Source of the DNA: Ophioderma brevispina
Taxonomy: Eukaryota; Echinodermata; Ophiuroidea; Amphilepidida; Ophiodermatidae
Length of the DNA: 64,000 nt
Direction: 5' to 3'
Assembly (NCBI GenBank): GCA_023653785.1
Contig: JAMKCH010019767.1
Location: 62,001 to 126,000, forward strand
The notes below the pieces were generated by a model. That model was not told the DNA's origin and did not search any database. It worked only from the letters and a program-made list of their open reading frames with translations. The position numbers and the translations under genes were made by a program. This document shows, one piece after another, positions 1 through 12,262 of the stretch. Position 1 is the first letter of the stretch, and every line of letters begins with the position of its first letter.

Positions 1-382
1 AATAAAGCCAAAGTTCCTACAATGAATTCATGGAAACCCACCCAACCAAAACTATTCTTACATACACCAAACATAAATACTCAAAAACAAAAACAAAAGG
101 GTGCGGAGGGTGGATAAACAAATTTTCCCGTCCGAGTGCTAAAAAACAAGATCCTACTCCTCGCTGACGATTAGCGTTGTGATTGCTAACATGGCTTGAA
201 TGCCGTTGATAAGGAATAATCAGCAGAGTCATTGGCTAATAAACAATAGGAATTCACTGTGACTGGTCATCGGGAAAGCATAACAACTGCACAAAATAAA
301 CCAGGTTAACAATGTGGAATGAACCATTTCTGCATGGGGTAAAATTGTTTATTTCCAGACTAGCTTCATAAACATTATTAAA
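1..382. other. No gene recognised
   Basis: AT-rich sequence with no ORF resembling a known family. An A-rich stretch near 85-100 is the only low-complexity feature. Any upstream CYP2 exons would lie to the left of this window. Confidence 0.5.
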
Positions 383-601
383 AGAGAGAAAAAAATTGCT
401 TTGCTGCTAATTTTCAATTAAAAATAGGCTGAATTTGTAATTTGCCCTATACAATTAGACAATTTCAATTTTGTACCAAAGAAACACATTCCAGCTTTAA
501 TCCTTCCAGATGGTGATATTTTTGATGGGAAGCTTCACATCAGGGCAAAAATCAGTACTTGATATGTGAAATCTCTAGTTGCACCTTTAATAGGTGTATT
601 A

Positions 602-609
602 TTATTTTT

Positions 610-686
<77 letters not shown>
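602..686. repeat. (ATT)n microsatellite
   Basis: A run of about 25 ATT/TTA units in the presumed intron upstream of the CYP2 exon. The paired tract in copy 2 (about 1377-1410) is much shorter, so array length changed after duplication. Confidence 0.95.
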
Positions 687-687
<1 letters not shown>

Positions 688-786
688 AACAGAGAAACTT
701 AGGATTCTTTAAGATATGAAGAGTTGAAAAAATACTTCATGATTAAGGTTAGCATTGATAAGTATTGTTAAATTATTTACTGGCAG

Positions 787-929
787 GACTTTTCGCCTCT
801 GAATTCTCAGTCAGATGGCAGAAGCAGCGGCGATTTGCACTTACAACATTGCGAGATTTCGGATTTGGAAGGACCAGTTTTGCAGCAAAAATAATGGAAC
901 AAGTTGAAACCTTAATCGATCAACTAAAA
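787..929 (+). CDS. CYP2-type cytochrome P450 internal exon, copy 1 (partial)
   Basis: This 143-nt exon encodes about 47 residues of a microsomal cytochrome P450, a heme monooxygenase anchored in the ER. Visible family marks are the helix C WxxxR motif (RWQKQRRF), whose Arg contacts a heme propionate in P450s, followed by TTLRDFGFGR and KIMEQVETLID, which is the CYP2 pattern. The exon is bounded by an acceptor (TTACTGGCAG before 787) and a consensus donor (AAAA/GTAAGT at 929/930). It begins inside a Gly codon (phase 1), as exon 3 of vertebrate CYP2 genes does. There is no real start codon, because the N-terminal exons would be upstream. I found no exon with the I-helix, ExxR or heme-Cys motifs anywhere downstream. 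It could be a piece of a gene with large introns, alternative exon 3a, or a relic. Confidence 0.8.
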
Positions 930-985
930 GTAAGTTCAGAAAGTATGCCAACCCAGTCTAAGTTGAACTGCTTCGTAAGGAGGGG

Positions 986-1006
986 AAAAAAAAAAAAAAA
1001 AAAAAA
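986..1006 (+). repeat. A21 tract at end of copy 1
   Basis: A pure adenine run sits exactly where copy 1 of the tandem block stops matching copy 2. It could be slippage, a retroposition scar or a homopolymer assembly artefact. Confidence 0.85.
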
Positions 1007-1111
1007 GGTGCAACGAGAGATTTTGAAACGCCCAAATATTGTGTCATAGTAGTAATTTCATATAGATTAGATACTCAATAGATTTCGTACCTTGTATTTC
1101 ACTACAGAAAT

Positions 1112-1376
1112 GTCTTAAAAGAGAGAAAAAAAAATAATTGATTTGCTGCTATTTCAATGTAAAACATAGGCTGAGTTTTGTACTTGCTCCTATACGAAAT
1201 TAGAAATTTCACAATGTTTGTACCAAAGAAACATTTCTCAGCTTAATCCTTCCAGATGGTGATATTTTTGATGGGAAGCTTCACATCAGGGCAAAAATCA
1301 GTACTTTCGATTTTTTAAGGGACACCTGATATGTGAAATCTCTAGTTGCACCTTTAATAGCTGTATTATTTTATTT

Positions 1377-1409
<33 letters not shown>

Positions 1410-1706
1410 AAACAGAGATACTTAGGATTCTTTAAGATATGAAGAGTTGAAAAAATACTTCATGATTAAGGTTAGCATTGATAAGTATTGTTAAATTATT
1501 TACTGGCAGGACTTTTCGCCTCTGAATTCTCAGTCAGATGGCAGAAGCAGCGGCGATTTGCACTTACAACATTGCGAGATTTCGGATTTGGAAGGACCAG
1601 TTTTGCAGCAAAAATAATGGAACAAGTTGAAACCTTAATCGATCAACTAAAAGTAAGTTCAGAAAGTATGCCAACCCAGTCTAAGTTGAACTGCTTCGTA
1701 AGGAGG
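1112..1706 (+). repeat. Tandem duplication, copy 2 (carries CYP2 exon)
   Basis: Second copy of the block at 383-985, in direct orientation and about 725 bp away. It carries a roughly 15-nt stretch (near 1308-1322) that copy 1 lacks and a shorter ATT tract. The downstream flank after 1706 (ATAAGGTGG) is the likely ancestral continuation. Confidence 0.9.
1510..1652 (+). CDS. CYP2-type cytochrome P450 internal exon, copy 2 (partial)
   Basis: By eye it is identical to the exon at 787-929, with the same TTACTGGCAG acceptor, the same WxxxR/TTLRDFGFGR coding content and the same AAAA/GTAAGT donor at 1652/1653. The exon takes the frame from phase 1 to phase 0, so tandem inclusion of both copies would shift the reading frame (143 nt is not a multiple of 3). 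If the gene is expressed, use should be mutually exclusive. No further CYP exons are seen downstream. Conservation of both splice sites and an open frame argues for recent duplication rather than long decay. Confidence 0.8.
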
Positions 1707-4700
1707 GGTATAAGGTGGAAAAGATTTTTGTGACATGCTAATACGTGTATTATTGTTCAATGTTTTTGACTATAGTAGGATTGCTTATTCCTGTCAGTTC
1801 ATTAAAAGTTTTTGGGGCGTGTCGACGATTCCATTCGTTCTGAAAGGATGTATGCTTTACCCGATCAGTACAATAGAAATTCGATGTCACGATACCAGAA
1901 TAAGAATAAGGCCATCATTTAAAAATGTCCTTTTTCTCACGAAGATAATATTACAAGGCAAATGCACTGATTAAATTCCAAACGCCAAACTTGAACAAAT
2001 TCTGAAGCATTCAACATAAGAAAATGATACGAATAAGTAATTATTACGCACCAAGGTTCTTTTACGTCACAAAGGAATATTAGAAAATCTGATACGTTTA
2101 CATTTCATCGTCTTGTTCTAGAAATAATATTTGACAGCTTGGACCAATCATTTAAGTATTTTAGAGTTTTGGTCACTCATAACAAACTACAATACTTATG
2201 TGGCCTAATCCGCCTCTTCACCCAGCCTTGATGTTCATGACACTTTACCCGTTCTTTGATTGACACCAAACAAAGGAATCGATAGAGTGTCTCAGATTTA
2301 CGACAATCTATTCAATTGAATCTGGAATGAAGCTTTACATATTCGATACAAAAAAAGTTCATGTAAAATGGGTTAAAGCATCTTATTCTGTTGAACGAAG
2401 TTGAGCATTTCAACTGTTAATACGGATTTTTAGTTTTTGATCTCAACACATCCTTTCCAAATGAGTTCGTACCATCGACAATATGCGTTTACTGACAGGA
2501 ATAAAAAAATCAGACTATAAGTGTAATACACATGATCAGAGATTAAGCTTATAATCGGGGGACACATCCCTCAGTGGATTCCAAAACTTTGTTACAACAA
2601 AAGCCTACGGTCTATTGATTGATGCCTGCATCTTAATGGCTGGAACCTTCTTGTAAAACTTCATCAAGCAGGTTTTAGTCGCCAGTTTTATTGCTGCCAA
2701 ACTTGCTCGGAATTAAAATATCTATTGCAATATCTATTGCATCGCAAATGATGGGAGTACCACTGCGGCAAGCTTGTTGAGGAATCATCATCATCATCAT
2801 CATCTTGTTGAGCACACACGGGCAATTTCAAATTGAAACTGTTTGAGTAACCTTACTGAATGGCAATGATGTCACCATATACTTGGTATTGACTGCAAAT
2901 AACCGATTTTAGTGTATCGCACTAAGTTGATTATATCTCAAGTAAGATGAAACAAACACTATTGGAAGGCCTGGTTTTTGTTCTTTAATATTATGCCAAG
3001 TAAGAATGACTTATTTTGAAATTTCATTTTACCCATTTTTTCTGATTGTACCACTTTTTTGAGACAGGCTGTAGAGGTGTGAAATCGTGTGTCTTATATG
3101 TGGTTCGTCCTACGTTCATACACTTTGTATATTAATATATAAGTTTATATATTTCAAGACTATGTCCATGTGATTCGAATATTTTATACATTACACTGCA
3201 AGGTGCCTGGGCTTCCATGGTACCACGTGAATGGGTAAGCTATGTGTAGAAAAATAGCATTTATTTTACCTTTTTAACTTAGCTTTCTTTAATATAGGGT
3301 CTACAGGAGAATCCTCAGAATTTGGAGTGGGCTTTTTATAGGTTTAGCGTTTCAAATTCATGTGCAATAATCCGGGCAACGTTAATAATTAACAATGATA
3401 AATAATTTCATCACATTCGTCATATCTTTTGAGGAGGGTTAAACCTAGTCCAGCAAATCTCAAAATGCTACTGATAAATTTCTCCCCATCACACGCCTGT
3501 TCGTGACACAACCAGCTCAGGAAATTAAAGAAGTATATGCCGAACTCAATGCTTTTATAATGATATAATAGGAGAACATCGAATACATTAAATCAGAGAC
3601 TCTTCCTCGAGATTTCATTGATTTTCTTAGCAAAAATGACGGAAGACCCGGAAGTGTTCACCTTAGAAGACCTGTGCTATACTTTGAGAGACCTGTGCCG
3701 GGATCTACAGACACTGTAACCAAAACCTCTTTTGGGCTGCTTTATATGGTTCTTAATGGAAGCATTCAAGAGAAAGTACTGAGGAATCTATGAAGGTATG
3801 GTTTAATCGATCATGTAAATTTCGTATACATACTTGCGTGAGCAATGTTATGGTTACACTTCTTCAAATTATTATGCACTGGGTGCCAATACCCACATGG
3901 ATTACGGGCGTACCGCCCAACCACTGCACAATACGCAAATATAATTGGGTATTCGTTCATGCAACTCGTCAACAAATACTCTGTTTTTATTGTGGGTTGA
4001 AGCCATTTTAAAACTATTTTTGTCAAGTCAGCTTCTCTTGCATATAATAATAATATTGGATGGTTTTTTTTCGGCTGTTAACAGAAATTTTTATTGCCGG
4101 CCCTTCGCCAAGAAAACATCAGCTCGTCTTCGACTTCCCGTATCTGATCTAGGCTCGGCGATATTTTTCTGTTTTCAAGCTCAGCATTACTATTATATAA
4201 ACACCACTTAAACAATAAGATATACTTGACAAATGTGACCAATTTTAACTGTCAAAAGGAAGTAGAAACATTTAATCCCATTGGAATTCTTATAATATTG
4301 TAAATCTTACCATACTGATGGTGCAGAACAAATGACGACCGCATAATAATCTGAAATTGAAACTACTTAAAACTTAAAGTTTTTCACGTGAATTTTAATT
4401 GTGTCTGTAAGTCGAAAACCCCACTCAAATATAGTACAGGATAAAACAAAAAACCTACAGCGGGATAAATGCAATTTATCGTGAATTTCGCCAGGGGAAC
4501 CTGGGATATAAAATGCTCCTTAGACATCCAAGAACATCTCCAGCCGTGTAGTTTGTTCAAAACCGTTGCAAAGACCATCCACGATAATATTGTTTTATAA
4601 TAGGGAACTTTGACCTCGGTGACACTTATAAGTCATAAGAATTGCGTATAGGTTATCGGCCCACTAATAGGTGAATACAAAATTGCCTATAATCCTAGGT

Positions 4701-5625
4701 TGTCGGCCCATTGCGTCTGCCATGTATAGAAGACCGTGGTCGGATGCCATAACTGTGCTACATCTGTGAGAATACAGAGCTTGCTTCTTAGGCTGCTTTC
4801 TTTCCTCGCCGGTCTACCGTTGACACTACATAGCCGGTTTTTCTATTCCAAATGAACAAACATAGTATGTCAATAATGTGGTAAGTTACTATTGTAATTT
4901 CATATAACGCCGATATCTAAGAAAGAGAGCGAGAGAGGCGGTCATGATAGGAGGTGCATACTGCATCCATTAAGCCCATGTGTCTGTGGATATCTTACAG
5001 AATCACTTTACATACTTAAAAATCAATAAGTTGTCAGTTGCAGGGTCGATCACACAACACATGAGTCTTCTCAAATCGATAAACGATGTTTTTAAACAAA
5101 ACAAAATTTACCACTTCCATAAAAGGGGTTTATCTGATGGTATTTAGGTTTGACAACACAGTTATCAAAGTGATCACCTATGCTTTTAATATAGATAAAC
5201 GTGTTATCAATCAAAGTTGAACGACGGTTCGTGTTATTTAGCTAACTTAGCATGTAGAAAATGCGTCATACCGCAGGTCTCTTCTCAGTACATTCCATCC
5301 CTTCCCACGACGAATTGTGTAAACTTGAAATGAAAAACATTTGTCTTCTATGCATGGGCTCTGTCATTGCCTCCATACACCACGTCGCAAGTTGGAGCTT
5401 TCTCCCAAAACCATGTTTCTTGAATCTTGCAGAACCTGCTAAGAACCTGGCGACAAGCCATTTGAACGTTTAAAAAAAACTGTGTGCTGGAAACCTGTAT
5501 TCTATGTAGTCATGCGGATTTTCAGTACTATATACAAAAACAAAAATGTTGTCCATCATTTTTGCGATATCGATAGGAGATTGTAAACATCACTCACACG
5601 TTTTTGGCGAATTGTTTCATTGACC
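1707..5625. other. Gene-free AT-rich stretch
   Basis: No ORF in this 3.9 kb resembles a known protein. The longest frames (60-90 codons) look random. A short (ATC)n run lies at about 2783-2804. I found no further CYP exon, RNA gene or clear transposon end here. Confidence 0.5.
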
Positions 5626-5690
5626 AGTTCTGTGTGTGTGTGTGGTGTGTGGGTGGTGTGTGGTGTGTGTGTGTGTGTGTGTGTGTGAAA
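5626..5690. repeat. (TG)n / TGTGGTG microsatellite
   Basis: A TG-rich tract of about 60 bp, interrupted by GG pairs. It explains the His/Thr-rich (HTHTHT) reading frame on the opposite strand, which is not a gene. Confidence 0.95.
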
Positions 5691-5699
5691 CCTGACACA

Positions 5700-5960
5700 C
5701 CTCCGATCGGGGATCTTTTCTAGCCTAAAACATCCGATCAGGGACATTTGAAGACCGGGACGTCCCTGTCGTAGGACCTATACCAGGTGGTAGCTCTATT
5801 CTAAAAGGTGCTAAAAATGGCCTGACCCAAATTTGTGTGTTTTCTAGGCCCATAACCACTGATAGGGAACACGAAACACACAAACAAGCCTGAAACCCAC
5901 TGATCGGGGGTGGGACATTTGTGTGTCCCCCGATCATTAGTTTCGGACTAGTGTCCCCTA
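5700..5960. repeat. Cluster of GATCRGGGA motifs with a hairpin
   Basis: Variants of GATCGGGGA / GATCAGGGAC recur at about 5704, 5736, 5861 (TGATAGGGAAC) and 5902. The last pairs with CCCCCGATC at about 5927-5935 to form a hairpin with a 9-bp stem and an 18-nt loop. The block lies between two TG microsatellites and may be a degenerate MITE or internal repeat; I do not recognise the family. Confidence 0.45.
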
Positions 5961-6304
5961 TAGGACCAATACAAGACTGGGTGTGGTGTATGTGCGTGTG
6001 TGTGTTTTTTTGACGAAGTGAGGTCTAAATTCGTGTCCTCGCTTTGCTATATACTTAACGATATCGCCTTAATACTTGTACAAATCAATGATCGATCCTA
6101 GCAAAGTCCCTCACTTTGTGTGTTGAACGTAAATCCCCTTATTACCGGTACCACTTATTTTTCCTGTGTATCGTAATTGCAGAAATAACGTTACTTGTCA
6201 GTTTTACTGAATAGCGCCCGCTGTTTGCTACAGAAACCTATTTGTTGGAGTCCTGGTTTGAATGCATACAACTCGGACCTCACTTTGTATGTGGTGCCAC
6301 GCAG

Positions 6305-6350
6305 GTGTGTGTGTTTTTTGTGTTGGGTGCGTGTGTGTGTGTGTGTGTGG
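6305..6350. repeat. (TG)n microsatellite
   Basis: Second TG-rich tract, interrupted by TTTTT and GGG. It again produces an artefactual HTHT frame on the minus strand. Confidence 0.9.
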
Positions 6351-6389
6351 GCCATAAAACACACCAGTTTACAATATTTTGACAATTTA

Positions 6390-7085
6390 TTGCCTAATAA
6401 AAACTGTCATACTTTGCAACATTGTGCTTACTCAGAAACTTGTCCCTATCATTATGCAGTAATTGCTTGAATAAGGTTTCAGCATCATGTTACGCAAATT
6501 GTAGTACTAACAATACGTCAGAAATATTGATGGTGTGTGCATGCACACAGTACCCTCTTATTTCATGGCATAACATGCATGTTCAATCTCAACCTCCAAG
6601 TTAATGTGTTTATTGTTAGGGGATTACATCATGATCCACACATATGGTGATCCCTGGAGCGCTTTTGATTCCTACCAACATCTGATGACAGAGGAGGTTT
6701 GTGTCGACAATACAAATTTCTTACCTTTTGGTGCCGGTAAACCATGTTTATAACTTATCATTTAATTTTTTATCAATGAATTTCATATAAAATGTGGTTT
6801 TTGAAAGTCGTTATACCCAATTATCCTCATTTACTCTAACTGTGCAAACTTAGTGTGAATGACTAATATACCATTACAAAATGTAACATTGTGTTTTTTT
6901 GTAAGACGCGGGTCATCTTCTTTACAACATCATTAGATATATTGAAAAAAGCGCGCCACTGCTTTCTTTTTAAATAATTAACCTTGGGTAGGTCACTTGT
7001 ATGGCGCTATACCACAGCACAGGAAAAGGTCAAACAGCTTGGCCCTTGGCCAGCCCCAAAATCTCAAATTAAATGCCATTTTCTT
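6390..7085. other. No gene recognised
   Basis: AT-rich sequence between the TG tracts and the first large inverted repeat. No coding or element ends are recognisable. Confidence 0.5.
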
Positions 7086-7089
7086 AATT

Positions 7090-8330
7090 TTGTCAGAATT
7101 AGTTCCTAGGACACTTACACAATTGGGTTGCATAAATCAAAGTCCATATTTAGTCTAGGGGACGTTTTGTTGCAATTTGATTCTTTTTTTTTCTTTTTCC
7201 TGAGGTTGCATTTTTTTTTTGCTATTATTGGTTAAACTATTTTATCTCTTGCTAGAATAGGTCATGAGAAACCCAAAAAAGTATTAGCTAATTTTTTTCA
7301 GAATGTGCAAGGGGGGGGGAGCCAGCAATTTCAAAATGGCCGCCATTTTTTCAATATTTAGGCTTATTTGACTAATATCCACGTTTTATGGAAGTTTAAA
7401 GATTTTATTCATGTGTTATTCATGAATATCAATGATGGATACAATTAAAATAAACATTTCTATAACTCTTGAATTAATCAGTTCCAGTTGCGCCAAAAAA
7501 TTCAAAATGGCCGCCCATTTTGATAATATTTGGTTTTTTGGTATATTATGGATATTTCAATTTTTAAGTTTTTTTTTTTTTATGTATTTTTTTTTGATTA
7601 AATTACAATAATATTTAGTATACACAATAAAATTAGTCATATTTACCCTGATTTTCAAATCATTGCATTCTAGCATAGGGAATTTTTGTTCGAAATTATC
7701 CGCCATTTGATTTTAGTGTTCTCTTTCTTTCACCATCAGCTAGATAATAAATGTATACAGGAAACGAACAACAAAAAGGTTGGCAATTCCAGGGCGCATG
7801 GGGGCATTACCCTCTCTTTGTTTCTTTACCCCAGTTCCCCCCCCAATCGAAAGAAAATGCACAGATTTTTTTGCAAAAATCAGGCGATTTGGGGCCAAAA
7901 TGGTTAAAAAATCTCAACATGTTGTGATATATTTGCCTAACTCAAGAATTTCACTTTGCCAACCCCAAAAAAAATCAATTTGCCCCCCCCCCCCTCAAGA
8001 AAGGGTATGACCGCCACTGAAACGACCGCACACAAATTACATAAAAATCATAATATAAACATTAATTAAACAACTGAATACATAAGGCAGGCTCTAGCAA
8101 ACTTGGCAGGTCAAATGGACCATGTGCTGTGAGAGGCAATGGATAGGTTAAAAATTTTGTCACCTTTTACATTTAATTGGTAAGTCGAATTGGAGATTGA
8201 TATTGTATTATGTAACTGAGGATCGAACAAGGATTTATGGCATCTGTGGGACCAAATTAAGCATGGTATGTGCTCCTGAGGGTATTATCTCCATGTGTTA
8301 ACTTCAAGACCAACAATCAAATTCAATAAT
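7090..8330 (+). repeat. Large inverted repeat I, left arm
   Basis: This arm pairs with 10935-12262 in reverse orientation. Matching landmarks, left versus right, are TTAGTTCCTAGGA versus TCCTAGGACTAA, two AAAATGGCCGCC blocks (about 7332 and 7502 versus about 11921 and 12099), the GATTTGGGGCCAAAAT / ATTTTGGCCCCAAATC pair, and CATGGTATGTGCTCCTGAGG versus CCTCAGAAGCACATACCATG. Arms are diverged, with many indels. The loop (8331-10934) holds an old LINE. It may be a foldback transposon or an inverted segmental duplication. Confidence 0.8.
7980..7996. repeat. Poly-C tract in inverted repeat I
   Basis: A C run of about 12, matched on the other arm by the G run near 11379-11391. Confidence 0.8.
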
Positions 8331-9179
8331 GTACTGAAGGATTTCTGATCGTGTCCAAACACAGTTGGTTCTCAATATGATCTAGCAGAGATGGGTGCAA
8401 TGATGGCGCTTCACTGACATACCGCAAGGTCCTTGCGTGCATTGTTGCTCCAACAGTTGGTAAACCAAGAGATATTCAGACTTGTGAAGCTGTCCCGAAC
8501 CACAGGTAGTGTCCTGATCTAGCTTCCAGGGTTAGCCTCACTTCGCAAAGGAAACCTTTGATCGGACAATTCTGGTTCTCAATATGTTTTAGGCATCGCA
8601 ATCAGCCCATGAGGCAGTCGCCTCCAGGCGGATTGATACTCCCAGGTTCAATACCGACATTACTGGTTGATAGCAAGTCTGTCTTTCCACAGGGTGACTC
8701 TCTTAAACTCTTAGAGACTGTTTCAAAAGGTCGGGCTTTGCTTAAGAAAACCTCTCTCCCGTCTCTCCCCCCCTTCTCTCTCTCTGGATTTAAGGCCAAT
8801 TTAAAAGCTGGGTCTCTGTTCCTCTGACATATGGGTGACTTTCACATTAGATATTTGACAACTACGCTCTTTCATGCTACGCTACACTAGACATAGGTCT
8901 GGGGAGCACATCGATGTACAAGTTATCCATTGGAGTTGGGCGAAGGAACCTGTGATCCGCCGGTAGGAAGATTTAACGGATCAAGCTCTTGGCATCATGG
9001 GTTGATATGGTCCCATACAGAGGCGGCCTACTTGACACATGAGTAGCACAGGCAAGTGCCTCGATCTTAGGGATGTGGGACGAGACACCCATCTTGTGCC
9101 AAGTGAGTTACTTTACTCATTGGCTTTTGATTGTGGGTCTTATAAGAGAGAGAGATATGGCCATTGTAAACTTCCTAAG
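8331..9179. other. Loop of inverted repeat I, left part
   Basis: No recognisable coding sequence. By position it would be downstream of the Jockey-like reverse transcriptase (minus strand) and could contain its decayed C-terminal and 3' portions, but no motif supports that. Confidence 0.4.
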
Positions 9180-9189
9180 TAGACAACCC

Positions 9190-10275
9190 AGGCTGTTGAC
9201 ATTTGTCTTCACGGTAGATGGAAAGCACACACCTGGTTGGGGTGGTTTCCTCATAATAAGGGAGGGAGGTGGTTTTCCTCATAATAAGGAGTCTCCAGGA
9301 GTGAGTTTTTTCCACATTTCCAAAGCTTTGGTAGTCTCTCTTTGACAACTGTAAATTTGCATCTTGTGTGTCATTCCAAGATAGTATAAATAGATAAAAC
9401 AAGAGTACCTGTACTCCTAGGTTGGTCTTTGGTAGAGATGTTGAAAGGAGAGGTGCGAGAACGCTCATGGGGTTAGTCCATTTTGCGCCTACGCACAAGC
9501 AAGCAATCTTGCTTGAACTCAATAAGCGAATATCCTTGGGGAGTTCCAAAATCTTAACAGAGTAAGCATCTGTGTGATTAAACAGCTGTGAAGATCGACG
9601 AACGAAAAAACGACTCCGCGTTACCGACCCTTCCTCGAAAACCATGTGGCTTGCGTTTTCATGGCCGGAACATGCCTTGTTCTCGGTAGAGTGTTCCTCT
9701 ATCAAGGTACGATTACAGTTAAACAGGAGATGTTCAAAGAGCGTGTAGGTGGACGGCTGAGGAGTGATATTATTCGATAGCTATTTGGATTAGATGGATC
9801 TTTCCCAGCTTTAAAGGAGTGCCATAACATTGTGCTTTCTCCGATCTTGGTGAAACGTGAGAAAATAAGGCAGCAATTGTAGAAGATCAAAGAAGTCACT
9901 TCTTTGCTACTAGGCCAAAGTTTTCAGCTGCTCGGTTGAAATGTTATCAAGGCTTACTGCTTTTACTGGTTGTAGTTAAAGTAACACGGTTTCAGTTAGT
10001 CCCATTCTGAAGGGATGAGTGAAACCAGGCTAGCTTTCGGTTAGTGTTATCTTCTGGCTTTCTGGGTGGGCAAACTTAGTGGGTGTAACATTGGCCGGAG
10101 GCGGATCTGTTGGATCCCTTGAGCCTTTCGGATGGATGTTAGACCATGCTTTCTTGCTGTTAGGGGTCATATAAGTGGATTCAATGAAGATTATGCCAGC
10201 TTTTCTGGGAGATCCTCTTCGACACTTCCTCACTTTAGCAGGTTGCTTTAAGCGGATAAAGAATTCAGCTTTCAA
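9190..10275 (-). pseudogene. Jockey-like non-LTR reverse transcriptase remnant
   Basis: Read on the minus strand from 10275 down, this decayed LINE ORF2 shows several landmarks. The inter-domain linker reads KKAWSNI..DPTDPPPANVTP (about 10030-10170), typical of Jockey-superfamily elements. The RT entry motif follows as GKDPSNPNSYRIISLLS (about 9760-9820). Next come PLIEEH and then SVLAPLL (about 9450), the usual QGSVLAPLLFN block. The DD-containing strand after it has decayed to SWNDTQ in place of the expected ADDTQ, so the catalytic site is lost. Pieces sit in different frames, with stops between them. It lies in the loop of inverted repeat I, downstream of a matching endonuclease fragment. 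Clade assignment (Jockey versus a relative such as CR1) is by motif memory only. Confidence 0.72.
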
Positions 10276-10415
10276 GAATGGTAGTTACTTGGAATATTCT
10301 TTAGCACATCCTTGGAAAAAGCCGCATGCATATTCCGTCCTACAGCTCCTGGGTAAGATCTCCAGGCAGTTAAAGTATGTTCACTAGAATTGGCAAAATT
10401 TGTTTTAGTTTACTG

Positions 10416-10799
10416 TTACGGTAGGTTACTGTTACGGGGTTTTGGTGCATTCCTATTCACGTTCTGGTCCAGGTTATCAATGAATCTTTGAGTTCTGTTT
10501 TCCTGCTTTAAAAGGCACTGCAGCGTTAACATTGATGTCGATTGGTCAATGCTGGAGTTATTGGAACAGGGATATCCAGAAACAATATTGCTACACAGCT
10601 TAGAGATGTTTGTGCTTACAATAGCTAGATCCTGGTTGTACCTCTCTTTAATGGGCACTTTAATAATGATGGCGCAGCTTAGGGTACGTGGACGGAGGCC
10701 GTAGATGCTGACGTCTTGAGAAACCAATTCTTCGACCAGAGCTTGTCCGTTTATGCGTGATGATGCCCATTGGGTAATATGGCTGTTGAAAATTGCCAA
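10416..10799 (-). pseudogene. Jockey-like AP-endonuclease fragment
   Basis: The minus-strand frame opens with IFNSHITQWASSRINGQALV, which resembles the DFNAHH-xxWGS block of the apurinic/apyrimidinic-like endonuclease that nicks target DNA for non-LTR elements. Further along, a NNSSIDQSTSMLTLQ segment sits where the SSDH-PV block should be, with the expected His not visible. It lies directly upstream, in the element's own orientation, of the linker and RT remnants at 9190-10275, so this is one broken element of at least 1.6 kb. The N-terminal endonuclease and ORF1 are missing; the inverted-repeat arm begins at about 10935. Confidence 0.6.
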
Positions 10800-10934
10800 T
10801 AAGAAATGAAGGTTTGTGTGAAATTACCGAAATTGAGTTGAGGGTGCTTGGAATCTACTGATGGAGTTTGTAGAATGATGTGTAATATGATAGAGCTGAG
10901 CTCAATGGTGAAGACTGTTGTCAACAGACATTGA

Positions 10935-12262
10935 GGGTGCTTCTACAATTATTGCATTTATGTTGGTCTTGAAGTTAACTCCTAGAAGTAATACCCTCAG
11001 AAGCACATACCATGCCTAATTTGGTTCCACAGATTCTATAATACTTTTACTCATCAGTTACATTAACAATATAATCTACAACTTCAACCTACCAATTCAT
11101 GTCAAAGGTGACAAAACTGTCAACCTACCTATTGAGTGGCATCTCAAAGTACATGGGACATTGAGTGCCAAGTTTGCAAGAGACTGCCTGTATTCCAACT
11201 AGCAATGTTTTTAAAGTATGAAAGCAAGGCAGGGTCAAGCACATTACCAGCCTTCAGAACAAATCTGACTTCAGTGTTAATTAGTTGTTATTATAATTAT
11301 GGCAATTGGTGTACGGTTAGTTGTCCAGCGGCGGAGAACCCAAAATCTCTTTTTTTTTTCTGGGGTGGCGGGGGCGGGGGGGGGGGGGGCAAAGTGACTA
11401 ATTTTTGGGGCGGACAAAAAGTGAAAATTCTGGGGAACCAAAATATAAAATTTTACTTTTTTTATTTTTTGATTTTTAAACCATTTTGCCGCAATCGTTA
11501 TTTTGCCAAATCTGGTGATTTTGGCCCCAAATCGCTGCTTTTTTGGTCAAAATTTGGTGATTTTGGCCCCAAATCAATGACTGTGCCCAAAAAATCGTAA
11601 TTTTCTTTGGGTGGGGGGGGCGGCAAACTGGGTGGTAAGAAAAACCATGGAGGAGGGGGCAATTCCTCCCTGGAGCTGTACTGTTCGTATTCTGATTACA
11701 TTTAATTGGTAAAGAAAAGAAGACCAACCTTAAAATAAAATGGCGGTATTTTGGAACAAAAAGTCCCTTTGCAAGATGTAATGATTTTATAATCTGATAA
11801 AATATAAGTTGTTATATTAAAATAGTATTAATCAATAATACTTGAATCAGAATTTCAGGAACAAAAAAAATCTGAAGTTTGAGCCATCAGCTACTAAAAA
11901 AAATACAAAAAAAATCTATTAAAATGGCGGCCATTTTGAATTTTTTGGGCCAAACTGGAATGATTACTTCAAGAGTTATTATTGAAATGTTAGTTTTAAT
12001 TTACCATCCACTGACTTAAGTGAATAACACATGAAAAGAAAATCTTTAAACTTCAATAAACTTGGAATATTCAAAATAAGCTAAAATATTGAACAAAATG
12101 GCGGCCATTTTGAATTGGGATGGCTACCCCCATTGCACAGCGAAAAAAAACAATGTAGCTATTACTTTTTACACTTTCTAGGGTTCTAATCTACAAACCT
12201 ATGAAAGTTTTATCAAATATAAGCCAAAAAATGAACATTCCAAAATTTCCTAGGACTAATTA
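10935..12262 (-). repeat. Large inverted repeat I, right arm
   Basis: Reverse-orientation partner of 7090-8330. It carries two AAAATGGCGGCCATTTTGAA motifs (about 11921 and 12099) and a G-rich tract (about 11366-11391). The G-rich ORF in this region is an artefact of the repeat. Confidence 0.8.

Larger units (their letters stand above)
383..985 (+). repeat. Tandem duplication, copy 1 (carries CYP2 exon)
   Basis: This block is repeated almost base for base at 1112-1706. Shared landmarks are the AGAGAGAAAAAAA start, the sequence around CCAGATGGTGATATTTTTGA, an (ATT)n tract, the exon and the AACTGCTTCGTAAGGAGGGG end. Copy 1 has a longer ATT tract and ends in 21 adenines at 986-1006, where copy 2 continues into different sequence. 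Around the exon the copies look identical; the left halves differ by small indels and by a short stretch present only in copy 2. The duplication is therefore recent, or partly an assembly effect. Confidence 0.9.

Noticed and set aside
5556..5747. His/Thr-rich frame (HTHTHT) on the minus strand
   Set aside because: It is simply the translation of the TG microsatellite; there is no conserved flank or start context.
11136..11600. 154-codon frame with a Gly run
   Set aside because: It spans the right arm of inverted repeat I and a G tract, and is mirrored by non-coding sequence in the left arm.
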